From: Hypomesus transpacificus
Taxonomy: Eukaryota; Chordata; Actinopteri; Osmeriformes; Osmeridae
Direction: 5' to 3'
Assembly: GCF_021917145.1 (NCBI RefSeq)
Contig: NC_061067.1
Coordinates: 5,165,389 to 5,229,388 of the forward strand
DNA: 64,000 bases
Part shown: positions 33,496-48,261 of the stretch, piece by piece
Position numbering within the stretch: position 1 is the first letter of the stretch
Layout of the letters: each line of letters starts with the position of its first letter
Program-made: the position numbers and the translations under genes
Notes under the pieces: model-generated
What the model saw: the letters and a program-made list of their open reading frames with translations, nothing else
The model's database searches: none
What the model was told of the DNA's origin: nothing

Positions 33496-36236
33496 TTTAT
33501 TAATAACTATGGATTAACGTGACAGACTTGAAGCTTTTAAGAAATACACAAAGTGCTGTGTAAACTGACCAAACATATATTGCTCAATAGAATTAAATAC
33601 AGTTTTCTGTCTGTAAAATTAAAACCACCCTTGGCAGTCGCATCGGCTTTGGTTTCGAGGTCTTAATAAGAATAATAATTCAAACCAGTTTATCCTTAAC
33701 TGTTAGTATCATTAGTCGTTACTTATGATTATCATTTTTATACATATTTGGGTAAGATTGTAAAGCCTTTGAATATCCTGGATTCTGAAACAGAGAGCTG
33801 TGTTCACCACAAGGCCTAAGAGAGAACAAAATTAACAAACAACAATGTTGAAAAGTGATACACGTGTGTGACCCTGTAAGAACGATTCACAAAAAAAAGA
33901 ATTTTACACAAAATCCTAGAACAGATAAATCCACGACCCCCTCCACCTTCCCCCTCCCCAAAAGAGGTTAAAATAACATCCAAATAAACAAAAAAGTATT
34001 TTTTCTATTTTCTTTTAACGTGGTGTAAAGCATTTATCACTTATCACAAAATGACAATGATGAGGTAAAAACTCTGGTTAACTTATACACATCAATTTGT
34101 TTCATTTTAAAGATTGTCAACGTCTTCAGACCGATTTTTCTGTACAATGTGCATATAACTATAGAGCTTTGGTCCAGCGTTAAAAAGTTTAGTGGAGGCA
34201 TGAGTTTGTTGCCATCTTTTGGTTTTGGTTACAGCTACATTGCCCAAGCTATACCTGCAGCCAAATCAAAGTTCCTCATACACTTTGTTTAAGGGAGGGG
34301 AACACACATACACACATGTATTTCACATATCCTACAGTTTTCAATGGGAAACACAAAAAAAGAAAACAACTTCTTGGCTTAGGTTTCCAAACTGACAAAG
34401 AGGTAGCACTATGAAAAATAATGTAATAGCCGACTGTGAAAAGCTAGTGTTCCTGTGAAACAAGGTTGAAATGGTTGATCACAGACAGTTGCAAAACAGA
34501 AGTACTATGTAGAAACCAACCAGTCTTTTCAACAAATGCTTACTATATTTGGTTTCTTTCATGACAGTAACATCATGTTTTATAATTGAGAGCTACAGTA
34601 AATCCCATCTATTACCATAACAATAAAGGCTTCTGTTACGTGAAGTTTTGTTTGTGTTAGTTTGGTATTAGATTTGAAATCAACAATCCACAGTAGGTTG
34701 ACAGACAGGGAGCCAACTGATGTGACATGAGGAGGCCGATATTGAACAAAATACAACATGATCATGAATACATCGCATCAAATTCCTGACATGTGCCACT
34801 TATTTTCTAAGCGTATCTATTTCCAAGGGATTTTACTTAATCTAACATTTTAATGAAATGTTATGATAGGCGAAATATGTCATTTGATGGTAGTTTGAAT
34901 ACAGATAAAAGTCAATAAACTGTAGTAGTATAATAACCTTGGATCTATTAAAAGAACATAGATGAAACTCCTCAAACAGTGGAGGGAAAAAAATGCTTCT
35001 GAATATAAAAAAACTTGACAATTTCTGAAATAAGTTATTTTTTTAGGATTCAAATGTGATTGATTCAAATGTGATTTTAGTATTGGCCTGCATTTTATGT
35101 TTTGTCCCTCAGCATTCTTCAAGTCTGAAACATGCAAGGGTGGATTTGGTAAACCGATCAACAGAGACATACATTTGAAAAAGAAGGGCATAGACAATGT
35201 TATATTTTGTTTTGAAAAGTGTTTTTAACAGACAAGACTTTTACTTTTGAAAGCATATTATCTGACACTCTACTGCCCTCAGCACAACCACAGACAAATC
35301 TTGTTAGAAACACACAGACAAAGAAAAGGAAGCAAACCACTTCAAAAAACTATAATGTGTTATTGGCAAAGGTAAAATCTTCCCTAGTCCTTGAGCTGAA
35401 GTAATGTGTTCTTTGGCTATCAGGCTTTGGCAACAGAATGACAGTAGCTCCACATTAGTAGAGTTGATGGACAGAGATCTGTACAGGTAGCTACTGAAAA
35501 TCCCTTCACTGTCACTATCTCTTCTCCAAATCATAGACAATAAAAAAAATCATTGATAAATACCTGTAAAAGTTGTACAAAGTTAGACCGTGACTGAAAT
35601 AGCTGCAGGCGATGGATCAGACATACAAATAACTAATACAATATGCTATTTTTGAAACAGCAAAGTTGTGGTTTTCAAAGAGAACTTTGACATTGTGGTT
35701 TCCGTTTGATGACTGTATATTGTAGATATTTACATACAAACCCAAGAGGTAAAATGATGTGAGACAAAGATACTTCTCATGTAGATTTTTTGCCGGTACA
35801 AATGTAAAAATTTTGAACACATTTACATTAAAAAATTATTCTTAGTACTCAGATGACTTTGGTAAATAGTTAGTATTTTTGTTTTGGTATGATCTCTTTA
35901 CTAAAATCTCCTCACAAAAAACAAACAAATTTGGACACTATTTTGGTCTGGGAGGCCAGAACCTAAAACTCTTTAAAAGCAGAACATTGTATTTTATTTT
36001 TTTATTTTTCTGGTATTAACATATTTTTTTCAGGTTTTTGGTTTTGGCCAAGGTAATTTACATAACTGTGGTAATCACACTGACAAACACATATTTTTGT
36101 TAGCAAACGCTGATTAAAGTTCATCCATCTGATTTAAGAAAAGAAGAGAAGTCGTTTTTTCCAGTCTTCATCATTCCACTTCATTCCGCCTTGCTCTAAG
36201 AACTTTCCCTTTCTCACTTTGACAAGTTTTGGCGAT
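33496..36236 (-). other. pou6f2 3' UTR and downstream AT-rich region
   Basis: AT-rich, gene-free sequence directly downstream of the pou6f2 stop. Minus-strand AATAAA signals occur near 35993-35998 (about 240 nt past the stop) and at 33496-33501 (about 2.7 kb past it), so short and long 3' UTRs are both possible. A perfect 15-bp tandem duplication (GATTCAAATGTGATT) lies at 35047-35076. Confidence 0.4.
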
Positions 36237-39200
36237 TCATTTTGGGAGCTCCTCTAGAGAATCAGAGAGTGGGTCCATAGGTGCTGCAGGGCCGAGATCG
36301 GGCTGTTTCAATCGCTTTATTGTGTTTTTCAAAGCCTGCCTCTTGTTGCAAAACCAGACGCGTACCACTTCCCTGTCATAGTTCAGTTTCTCTGCTATTT
36401 CCGTCATTTCCTGTCCAGAGGGGTGTGTGTTCTTCTCAAAGTGGCTGTTGAGGATCTCCAGCGCCTGTGGGGTGAAAGAGGTCCTCCTCTTCCGTTTTTT
36501 CGAAGGCTCGCTACCGATAAACTCGGTCAGGTTCTGCATGCCGGATCGGTGGCGGGCCTCTGCCTCGGCCATCCAGCGCTCCAGAACGGGCTTAATCTTC
36601 TGGGCGCTTTTTGGGGTGATGTCCAACTTCTCAAACCTGGCAGGGTATAAAAGGCCAGGGTTCAGTTTGCCTGTCAGACTGCTACCTATAGTGTTCTCTT
36701 GGGCTTCCTGTGGTAGGAAAAAGTGGCTTCTCAGGATGGTGTGTCTGGGGAGAATTGAGAGAGAAGAATCTTACTTAGGTGCCCTGCCAGGTCAAGAGAT
36801 AACCTTGCCTGCCTTTGTGAAACACTAGGGTCTCCCCGACCAGGTGCTTCTGGAACAGAGTCTCTGTTAGTCTGGTGACATCCCATGCCAGCTTGATAGT
36901 AAATATAATTGAGGTGATACCATTGGGTTTGGCATGGGGTACTAAATGCTTATTGACTGGTAGGTGACTCTGTCCCAGATAGGCAAAGTTGGAGCGAGAA
37001 GACCCAGTGATTGGCTAAAAGAGACTTTTCAAAACAGATCCCAAAAAACTCATACAGCGCTAAATCATATACTACAATTTTAAACAAAAAATTACTATCA
37101 TCGATATTAAATCATCAAAATTGAGACGAATCAGCATTATTTCTGTCCCCTCACTTCAAGCGATAAATATCAAGGTTTTAATTCAATAAATGTCAAACAG
37201 GCAGTAGTGCATGCACTCCAATATTAACTATAATTTATTTACAAAAGCAGTTTGAATTATTAATCAAAATGCACATTTTTCAAACTTTGCTCCAACTCTT
37301 TACAACCCCTTATTGTATATTTATTATGAACACATTTCCACCTTTCAATCTTGAATATATATGTATATATATATATATGGATGCATGAATCCGGGGTAAA
37401 TATATTCTAATTTCATGTATAGTGCACTTTTAAGAGACTAAAAGAAAAGCTGTGTGAAAAACCAACTGCATCAAAACCATGGCATTTCAAATTACTGTCA
37501 CTACCTAAGCTGTTTGACCCTCTATAGAATAGGGCTGAATAGTGGTGATGCTGTTTGCTCCATGCCTCTGTTGGTAGCAGAGCTGTGAAAGATATACAGT
37601 ACAGAGAGTGCGTTTGGGTTAGCTGTGATGAAGATAATGGACTTGGAGGTAAAGTCTCAGGTTCTCCCCAAGTCTTGTGATGGGGTCAGTGTCTGTGTGT
37701 GGTTTGAACCTGGTGTCCCTCAGTAAGGTTCAGCCAACTGTTGTTCTATTTCTGTCTCTGGCTCTTTCTTTCCTGTTCTGTCTTTTTTTCTCTTTTTATT
37801 CTGGCTCCATCCCTCTCCTTCTGGCTCATTTTCTATCTTTTAGTTATTATTTTCTTTCTCTGTTCCTAAACCTTGTCGGTGCGTTTCAGCATGTCGGCAG
37901 GGAGTATTATTTATAACCCACTTCTTTTAGAAAGCGAAAAGGAGGAAGATTTCATAGAGCAGGACGTACATGAGTAAATATGAGGAGTGGGTAGAGAGAG
38001 GACTTTTTATGGATCAACAGGAACCAAAGCTACTAATATGAGCAGAGAGCTGCTTGACTGGCTCCTCTTGGTTCAAAACCACAGGGGAACCAGAGGATTG
38101 AAGACGCGTCTCGACCACCAGTACTCACAGTTTTTTTAGGTCATGCATAAACAAATCTATGTGACATGCAGAATGGTGCTATACCTATGCCTATTTCGAC
38201 TTAACATTTTGTGTGTTAGCTCTTAAATATCCTTAATGAATGCATCCGTTTTAGATATTGTGGAACATACTTTATGAATGGCACACGACAAACGATATTA
38301 TTAATTATGTGTTTGGTGTCTGTTAAGGCAATGTTTCTGCTTAATTTGATGTGCAAATGAAAGCTTTTTAATCTTGTCATTATGTCTGAATCATTGATGT
38401 GGGAGGTAATGTCTGCGTGGAGGTTTTAAATTCATGCAGGTTAACAAGTGACAAGTTATTTTTCTTCCAGGGAGTAGATGAGTGTGCAAGGACACAATGA
38501 TAATCTTGTAGTATTCTCAATAATTACAAATGTCTGTGGATACACAGAAAGCATTACAAAAGCATACTAATTGCCTCCAGTATACCACTGTATGAAATCA
38601 AGTGATCCTTCATCATTTCTAAAATGATGCTACCATTTGAAGATGATTCTTTTGAGGATAAAGACATGAGTTCAGGTTGTACTTCCTGTCTGTTCCAAGC
38701 CCTTAACAAAGCCAAGCCAAAATCCTGAGCCAGGGATTGGTCAGATGATATGCTTTCTCATTGACCAATCAAGTTTTTTCAAACAAAGTGAGCAGCAGAA
38801 TCAGCCGAGATGGAGGCATCTGTCACAGTGTGTTTTGCTGAGTTCAGACTTGAGGCCAAGAACTTACGTGCAGCAAGCCCATCCTTCTGTCTCTCAAAGT
38901 CATCCTCATGTCCTGGTTGATGTTAACTAAACTAAAGCATGTGAAGTCTGCCTCTACTTGAAATTATCAAGAGATGGCTGTCATGTCCAATGTCATACAA
39001 ACTGGAAGAAAAAATGTCTTAACAGCATGCATAAAAACCCACACACAGTGTTTCTTCTTTTTGAAGCTAATGGCTTTTAATATATGTTATAAATATTTGA
39101 ATTGTGCATAGTTGTAAATATTTGATATGTGATTTTAAGAGTTTAAACATTAGCTTGAGAAAGGGCTGTGCCTCATAACCCCCCCCCCCCCGCCCCCTGC

Positions 39201-42200
39201 ACAATTTCAGTTTTTATCTGCCCTTTGATGTTGATGTGATGAAATTTTTACCAGTGCTCGGCAGCAGTGTGTCACATAAACAGCAACGGGTCATCAGCAA
39301 AGTCTGTGCATTTGAGACATGCATTAAAATTCATAGTAAAATGAAACAGGCCACAGAGTTGAGTACTGATGACAGTGGAGTAGGAAACTATGGTGGCAAT
39401 GTACCTTGTAGCCTATTCAGTAGGCTGGGATAAGGCATGGGAATGCCACTTTTCAGGAAGATCCTTATTCAATCATACACCTAATTAGTTTGGATAATAA
39501 TATATTTAAAATGCTTACATGTCAGAGTAAATTAGGACTGTGAAACATGTTGATGAATAAACACATTTATATGAAGTACTATATACACTATTATGTACAC
39601 TAAAAGTACTAAATATTTTACCTTGCACAGAGCTCTATAGTAACCGTTAAATAGCATTCGTACTTTATATCATTTGTCAGGCTGGATAGATTGAGATTAA
39701 AGATGAACATGCAGTATTACATTTGTTAACCATGAGTGTCTGATTACCTAGAGATTAATATATAATGCGCCCACTTAGGACCAAAACGCATGCCCTTCAG
39801 GCCCTGAAGAACATGACAGTTTTGTCAAAGGAGAATCCTTGTTGAGATACTTTAAGACTAAGTCAGAGTGAATGGCAATGGCCCTTAGTAATTATTAACT
39901 GCTCTAAGTGCTTCGTGTAATACTGCATAATGTTTTTTGCATAAGTAACATAGTGCTGTCATGTTTAGGGGAGGGAGGAGGTCAGAGGAGGAAAAGGACA
40001 AAGCAGATATATGAGAGCTTCATTTGTCTACTCTTCTTTCAATTATGCAGTCATTTTAATATCTTAATGAGGCGTGTTTAAATATGAAATTAAATATGGA
40101 TGTAAGACAACCACACCACCACTCTAGTACTGTGTGCAGTCAGACAGCAGTGAGAGAGCTTTCATCTAATGCGCAGCAACGTAGAGCCTTATTACATGGA
40201 GAAACTGTAGGAAGTTTTAGTGCAATCTGATTTAATTGTTTAAATATTGGAAGGACATGGTCTGCATAATTTGTTCAGTAATTAAATCACCCAACCGTAT
40301 ATCCTAATAATGCTTACCACAGTACCTGGTTTCATTTTACATTTGAGAAATTCAACTCACTTGAAATGAGGAATTGGAATCTTGCCGATTTAAAATAATA
40401 AGATCTATGAAATTTGCCCCTAAAAAGATACCTTCCAAAATATCCCCATTTCAGATGGGGCACCTGAAGTACACCTTACCTGCAGATGGCAGACTGGCTG
40501 TAGGCGGGGCCTTCAGCAGCACTCAGTGCCTGCCCCACCTGGGTTTGGGTCAGGCCCAGGGAGAGGCGTCGGATCTTGAAAGCTTTGGCGAATTCTCGGA
40601 TCTCCTCCAGGTTGACCCCATCAACCTCGCTGGGGGCCGTCTGGGGGTCTGAGACACAACACAACAAGGGCTTCATCACTCAGCTGCTTTGACTGTAAAT
40701 CCAGTCAGGCTTGCTGATCACTATGCTGCCCCTCCATTTACAACATGTAAATCAAGAGCAATTGAGGCTCTGCTCTGAATGAATAGGCTACACAATACAT
40801 GTCCCTGTCATGTGATGGTTGTGATCTTTATAAACAGGTAGGAATAGTGCAGAGATGCAGTATCGAGAATTTTGTCCTTTGCTTTTGATGAAAATCATTC
40901 TAGCATTGTCAGACACCATCTGTAAACAAGTTTCTGATAATAGACCCATCTGTAGCTGAATCAAATCAGTGAAATACAAACCATGGCCTAATATGTGCCC
41001 TTAAATTGAAAACCTTTTACTTTAACATAAAAATGTTAAAGTAAAAGACATGAAAGCCAAACACAGTATCAGTGTGAAATGTATCTATTCAATAGTTGAT
41101 ATGTAGCAGCGATGCTACCATTCCTGGGATTCCTCCTGTTGCTTTCTGACAGTAAACATTTGAAAAAAAAACTGCCCATCCACAAAGAAGACAGGAATTT
41201 GTAAATAATTACAGGCATTCATGTGTTCCACTTTGGGGGATTCCAATGCAAGTATTCCAAAAATGAAAAATACAATACAGGCAACCATTGTTGTTTTATA
41301 AATTGTTGCTTTGTAGACCACAGTTGAAGGCTTTAAGGGAAAATAAATAAATAAAAAAACAACTTTCGCTGAGCATTTTTGAAGAATTTCATAGCTAATA
41401 AAAAGTGATTTCACATTGTACATCAATGTCAGGTGCCCTGGCATCCTGCTTACTAAAGCAAAGTTTGTGGCATTGAATAATTCATCTTGGTCATTATCAA
41501 TGAATTATTAAAGGAATCCTCCAAGCGTATTTAAGGAAAAATCTATTGGGCTGGCATCTTGCCGTGCCTCATAAGTGACGCGTGGCGCATAAGGCTGGCT
41601 TCAGACGTGTGAACGCTGGAGAGATGTGCGACCAGAGACTGACTGAACAGGCGGGGAGGAATGAGCACTCTCAGCTTCAGGACCCATCATCTACACCTTG
41701 ATGAGCAGCTCACATCCCTCCACTGATGGAGAGAGGGCCTCCTTAGTCTCTTTTCTACATATTTTGCCGGCCTGCCTTTCAGTAAACGACTGCCTGGCAG
41801 GTTTTTCTTTTCTCTTGGACTGTTTTTTAGGAGTTTGAGTGACTACTACAGCTACTTTGAAAAGTGAAAAGCTGCTACCCATTCTGAGCAGTGACATCTC
41901 ATATTGTATCTGCCCTGGTTTGTCCAGGGAACTGTTGTTCTCAAAATGTTGTTGCATTTGTCATGCAGGTAAATTCCATATTTCTGTGAGTGAACAAAAA
42001 ACTTGTGAAAAACATAAGTGACCTGAAAACACTTTGTATTATGGAACATGGTTTACAGGTGACATTTCATAACCACCGGCCATTCAGAATAAAATATTCT
42101 TCAAACCATGAAATAAAACAGAGGAATGATTTTATGCTCTTCCAAATCATACTTTGAAGGCACGAGCCGAGAACACAGTAAATACAATATGTTGGACCAA

Positions 42201-45200
42201 AGCAGTAAATTGATGGGAGGGACAGAGAGGGCAAAAGGGATTACAACATGTATGATTTGACCCATAAGTAATGGTCCATTGTTCGTGTCCACAACAAGTT
42301 GATAAATGGCAACTTCTCTTTTATTAAATTCAAAAGTCAGTCGCAGATGCCTTTGAAATGAGTTTATCTGGAGTTTAAGGGAATTGCTTTTGACAAATGA
42401 AATTTATCTGAATAAAAGCTGAGTTTTTAAGGCACTGCCTGCATGTTGACAAGCTTGGGTCTGGTGATTTATAAAGGGTCTGCCAAAGGGACAAGCATTT
42501 GGAGAAAGTACCTTGCGTTCATTACTCACACAACGTCTTTTATAGTCTAATAAACAGAATAATTGACATGGCAGGACTAAAACAAACCCGTAGAAAAAGG
42601 CAGGAGACATTAAAAATACTCTTTAATAACAGGTTTATCTGAAAACTTTGCACTAATAACTAAAAGACAGTACTAGTTGCAAAATGCTGTCAATATGTAA
42701 AATACTAAGTAGATTATGCCTGCCCAGTAGATCACACTCAACTGGATGCTTTCAATCTATTAGATCCATGCATAATGTGGCTTGTTTCATGGCAGGTTAC
42801 TTACTGCTGACCAGCTGACCCACACTGAGAGCTGAGGAGGAAGAGGAGGAGGAGGAGGAGGAAGAGGCCTGCCGGAGTGGGCTCTGACTGTGGGGCATGT
42901 GGAGAAGGCCAGGTTGAGATGTTGCTGTCTGATTCTGCTGGCCCTGGGGCAGCTGGGCACACACACACATACCACACACAAACACACACACGCACACACA
43001 CCACACACAAACACAAACATATTTAGATGACAACGATCTAACTCTCTAACAATACTCATGAACAGTAACTCCATTAACATGATAATGAAGACTATCATTG
43101 CTATTTGACTATAGAAATTAGATTAGAAATTAGGACACAATCCACTCAGTATAATTACATTAAATATCCTAACATCCATATAAAGTGATTTAGTGGCTCC
43201 TCTGACAGAAAGATCAGTATTACTTGGTTCTAAGCAGAGTAATCAGAGTCTGATTCGACACAGTAGCCAGCAGACAGGAAGAAAAGGACTTGAATGGAGG
43301 CACGGATACACAGTTTCTAACAATCTCAACTTTACTGTGACAAACATAATCATTTTGCTCCAAACTGAAGTTTCTGTGAACAGCCATGACAATTCTAAGA
43401 TGTTTCCTCTAGTTGTCAAACTTGCTGAGGAAATACTAAAGAAAGGAAGTCTGGAAGAAAAGAAGATTTTGGACACAGCAGTTCCCATATTTCAAACATA
43501 ATTTATGATTTGCAGCAATGCACTCTGACTGTGAAAACAATGTATTTTCATGTTTTATGCACAATTGAATTGCTTTTACAAGATCAAGATGATGTGTCTT
43601 CTTTTTTAAGTGAAGGCCGTCTCTTCTATAAAATGGGTTTTCTTTCCAGCTTTCTTTTTGCTATTAATTATTTTCTCCCCGGCATGTGTTTGTCTGCATG
43701 GTGCGGGATGTCAACAACGATGCACATACTGTCAAGGCTGCTGACAGGCTGTGAGAATTATCTGGCTTCACTCGAAATACTCCAGACTGCAGGTTCTGAC
43801 AACCGTAAATTATACCGATAGAACAATGTCTATGAGTGTGCTTTGAAGTGCAGACAAAAAAACCATAAACATTACTACAAATGCATTCATTCATGAGTAT
43901 AATCTGGTGTGTCCACCCATTCAGAGTCATTTAAATCAATTTTCCAAAGAGTTAATCCGTCATATATATTTATTATGTCTGACTCTCCACTATTCCAGAC
44001 ACTATAATTTCAGTCAGTGAAGATTGTGCAGACGGATCTGGACATTTAATTAAAATCATTCAAAAGGGTCAGACTCCATTTTGTTTGTATTCAGTGTGTC
44101 TCTGACCCTGTAGCGAATATTTGAAAGTCATATTAAGGACACATTTCCAAAATGTAGGGTTTTAGCTCATTCACTAATAACTTTGGGTTCTAGAGAGTGC
44201 ATGATAAATTGAAATGAGCACAAGGTATTCTGTATTGTATTTCAATGTGTTTTGTTGTTTTGCATTCCAGAGTGGTTTATTCTGTACTAGTCTTATAAAA
44301 GACATAATGCTCCATTCACATATTTGATTAAAAAGAAGAACAAAATAATCATGACATGGCCAGGTCAAAAAGGACACGTGTGTGAGTAATTGAAAAAGAG
44401 AGGGATAGAGAGAGAGAGAGAAAGAGAAATAGAGGAGTGAAAATAGAGGAGGGAGTGTTTGAGCTGTAAGTGGGGTGATGAAAGGCATTGTTTTTTGTTT
44501 GGCTCTGCAGGGGCTCTGCAGGGGCTCTGCAGACTGCCAGAGAAGAAGTATGGAGGGTTTCCTGACAGGTGCCCCCCACACACAAACACACACACACGCA
44601 TACACGCACACACACACACATACACACACGCATACACACACACATACACGTACACACACACACACACACATACACACAGACACACTCTGCTGCCTATTAG
44701 CTACTAAAAAAATAGTATTTTATCAAAGCTTTGACAGATTTTGTACTGTGCACTATCACTATTTCTTCTTCGCCTGACTCCTACCCTGCCTGAATAGAGT
44801 CAAAAACTTGAAGGGGTACTGAGCAGCTGTTATTTCTCGTAATACCGGTCGTGTTGCTCTACAGTTTTACATTACATTTGTGAAAGGAAACCGTTGTGAG
44901 ATTGCATTATGCCTAAATTCTTTGACTTGTAACAATTCTAAAGACTGGAAACATAGTATAGTTCACTTGTGAGTGTGTAAGTGTGTGCATTCGTTTTTTG
45001 TGTGTTTCTTTGCATGTGTTTCCAGTATGTGTGTTTGCTCTACTAAGTGTATTTGTGTTTGCGGGTATGTGTGTGTTTGCCTGTATGTGTGTACTGTATG
45101 TGTTTGTGTGTGTTTATACGTGTTTGAGTGTATGTCCAGTAGCTGTGTGTGTGTGTTTAAATGTGTTTGAGTGTATGTCCAGTACGTGTGTGGTTACCTG

Positions 45201-48200
45201 TTGTCCTGGCTTGATTGGCGACAGTGTGATTCCCTGGGTGTTGATGACAGGCAGGATCTGATTGCCGATCACTGTGGCGATGATCTGGCCCTGGGCGTTA
45301 GTCAGAAGCTGAGGTGTGATTGGCTGGACCTGCAACGCTGGGTTTCCAGTCCCTGATTGGCTGGAGGACCCTGCGGAGTTGGGCATCAGTGGAATTGTTC
45401 CAATTATCTAGAAAGGGGGTCGAGAGTGAAGGGAGAGAAAATCACTTGGGGATCTATAACGAGTGAGAAGTAGAGTGTTGTTTTGATCTTTGTTCCTGTA
45501 AAGACATACATAATAGGAAATACAAGCGACAACAAATTGTAGAAGTAGCATAGCATGGTATCAGAACTTGACTTTTTGAGTTACAGCAGGGTAGGTGAGT
45601 ATGACTTTTTGTGTGTGTGAGAGAAAACGTGTATGTGAATGTGTTTGTGTGGAGTGTGACATGGAGACATGTCCTCTGATCATGTGTCACAGGGGTGGTT
45701 TTACTGGCTGGAGCCAGAGAGGGCAGAGGACAGTGCTGGGAGCGCACTGCAAAGGTCAGCTCTGAGTACCTGTGTGTGTGCTGGTGCACACCACTGACTG
45801 TGTTATCCATCACAGCCCAAGAGAAGGATGTGTGTGTGTATGTGTCTTTGTCTCTCTCCATTCTGAGGGGGTTGATAGTGTAGCCACTAAAAGAGAGAGG
45901 AAACCCCCCATGACCTCCCCCCCCTAACACACACACACACGCACGCATGCACACACAATTCTAGTTCAGCTGTAGGGGTCCCAGGGGTACTTCACTCCCC
46001 CTCCTCCACCGTTCTCCTCCTCCTCTGCTGTAATCAGGAAGGGCAGATCAAAGGGGGTGGCAGAGTGTCACCATGGTGCTTTAGCTCTCAGGGCTGCCAG
46101 AGTGTGGCCGAGAGGACCGCTTCGGGAGGGAGGGGGGAGGGGGGAGGGGGGAGGGGGGAGGGGGGAGGGGGGAGGGGGGAGGGGGTTAGGTTAGCGCCTC
46201 TTCACAATGATGAAGGTTAATGTCATCTAGGGACTGGTCCTGGACAGCTTTTGAAAAGCCTACAGACACACACACTCTCTCTTTCTCTCTCTCTTACGCA
46301 CAGAGCTTACACACGCACACACACAGATCTATACTACCCCGCTCTCAATAGGATATACAGAGCAGGACGATGGTGGAGCTGTCATTCCTGTGAATGTCTC
46401 GCCATTTGGAATATTGGAACTCTAGAACGTTTGGACAATGAGTGCAGGGACGACTAGAACATACGGCTGTCTTGCTTTCTAGCAAAATGGGAAAAAACAT
46501 ACAAAACGATAAATAATACTTATATTTAATAACCATTTAAAGAACATCATTAGTCATACTATGCTTGTAATCTCGATAATCACCATTTACTGCTTTAAGA
46601 CCCTAAACTTCTCTGATCTGTTCCCCCGAGTGTCAAGTTGGGTTGACTGTAGCATGCAGTCAGGGGTGGCTGTCTAGTCATAGAGCCTGGTGAGTAGAAC
46701 ACCCCTCCCCTCCCCTCAGCCCCCATCCTCCAACTCACCCTCTCCCTCCCCTCCCCACTCCTCTCTTCTCTCCCCGCGCCCCTCCGTGCTCCTATCCCCT
46801 TCTGTCTCCCTTCTCCCGACTATGACATGATAAGAAAGGATCAGAGCGAGGAAGGTGGGCCGGCAATCTGTAATTCATCCTCGCCACGGCTCATTTGCTT
46901 ACGTTGCTTCACATTAAGGGAAGGAGAGATAATTTCTCCCTCTCCCAACGTCGCCCTCTATGCATACCCTGTATCGCTCTCCTGCCACTTAACATATTTT
47001 ATGGCACCGCCGCCTTTCAAGTCTCCTGACGCTCTCCTGGCTTTGCATGCTGTCGTGGCAGACGACTTGTTCCACTCAATTATTCATCCTCATTGGACTA
47101 AGTGGTTGTTCTATAAGCATAATAAAAGAGAGGGGGACTGACAGCTTGCATCCCAGGATGTACTGGATTACTGCGAGCGCTAACTTGGCTATGAGCGCTA
47201 ACTTGGCCACGGCAGTTCCATGGGAGCTTGCCTGGCCTTTCTCCAAGTGAGGCTGTGGGACCAGTGGACCAGTTGATTTCACCTATTTGTATCCATAAAA
47301 AGTCTGACACTGAGGCGTAACATGGGAATGAGTCATTTCTTGATTTCCCAATGTAATGAGACTACATCATCATGGGCTTGTGAACCGTACAGGCTGAAGG
47401 CTCAGAAGAACTTCTCCTTGTGCTCTGCAGGCTTTCAGCTCGCTGTCTATTTCCTCTCTTTTTTCCCCTCTTCATTCTGTTCCAACTCTTGACACTGCGA
47501 AGGGTCGGGCACCTGCTCTTTTCCTTTTATTTCCTTCTCTTCTCTTTTCCTCCCTGTCTCTCTTTCTCTCCTTCCGCCTTTCCCCTGAGCAGAACTCATT
47601 AAGATTATGCCGCTATTGTTTTCACTGGGATGTCATCTCATGTCTCCAGCCAGGGCAATCTGCGACGTTAGCTATGGTCGCCAGCCAATATCTCTGCCCA
47701 TTTTCTTCCCAACTCCTGTTCGTGCAGAGAATAGAGGCCCACCCAGGACAATGCTTTCTAGTTTACTCTTACAATGATATTATGTTGCCTCTGAAATAAA
47801 ATGCGTCAGCCTTGAGATATTATGCACTTGGCTTCATCCATTGTTCATTATTATGAATCTTTGTCTGGCTCTAAAATTAGTGTATTTATACTGATCAGCC
47901 ACACAGGCAATACTTTGTCATGAACAAAAGAGCACTTTATGTAGGATGATTATTTGAGGTAGTGTTTAGCTGTGTTCATCACCAGTCAGTGAGGACGGAA
48001 CATTAATATTACACTGCATTTGCTCTGTAGAGCTGACAGGACCCTGCTTGTGTACACACAGCAGATGCTTACTGTCCTCTGAGAGCTCAGAGCCTCTATC
48101 AACACGTAGGAGTGAATTTGTATGTCAATGGAGCCCTGGTGTCCTTCTGGTGCTGCCTAACTGAGCATGTGTTTCCTCCAGCACCTGCGATGTTCTACAG

Positions 48201-48221
48201 CTCTGAGGTGGGGTGGAGTTG

Positions 48222-48261
<40 letters not shown>

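Larger units (their letters stand above)
42953..45197 (-). other. pou6f2 intron with CA/TG-rich repeats
   Basis: A CA-rich tract (42958-43018) lies right against the acceptor of the Ser-run exon. Larger (CA)n and TG-rich tracts follow at 44578-44690 and 44973-45190. A perfect three-copy 12-bp repeat (GGGGCTCTGCAG type) lies at about 44500-44532. No gene is seen. Confidence 0.75.

Noticed and set aside
42787..43098. Longer minus-strand frame through the pou6f2 Ser-run exon
   Set aside because: The Cys-Val part is the CA repeat upstream of the acceptor at 42953. Only 42952-42805 is exon.
44174..44777. Cys-Val and Thr-His frames
   Set aside because: Translations of the (CA)n tract.
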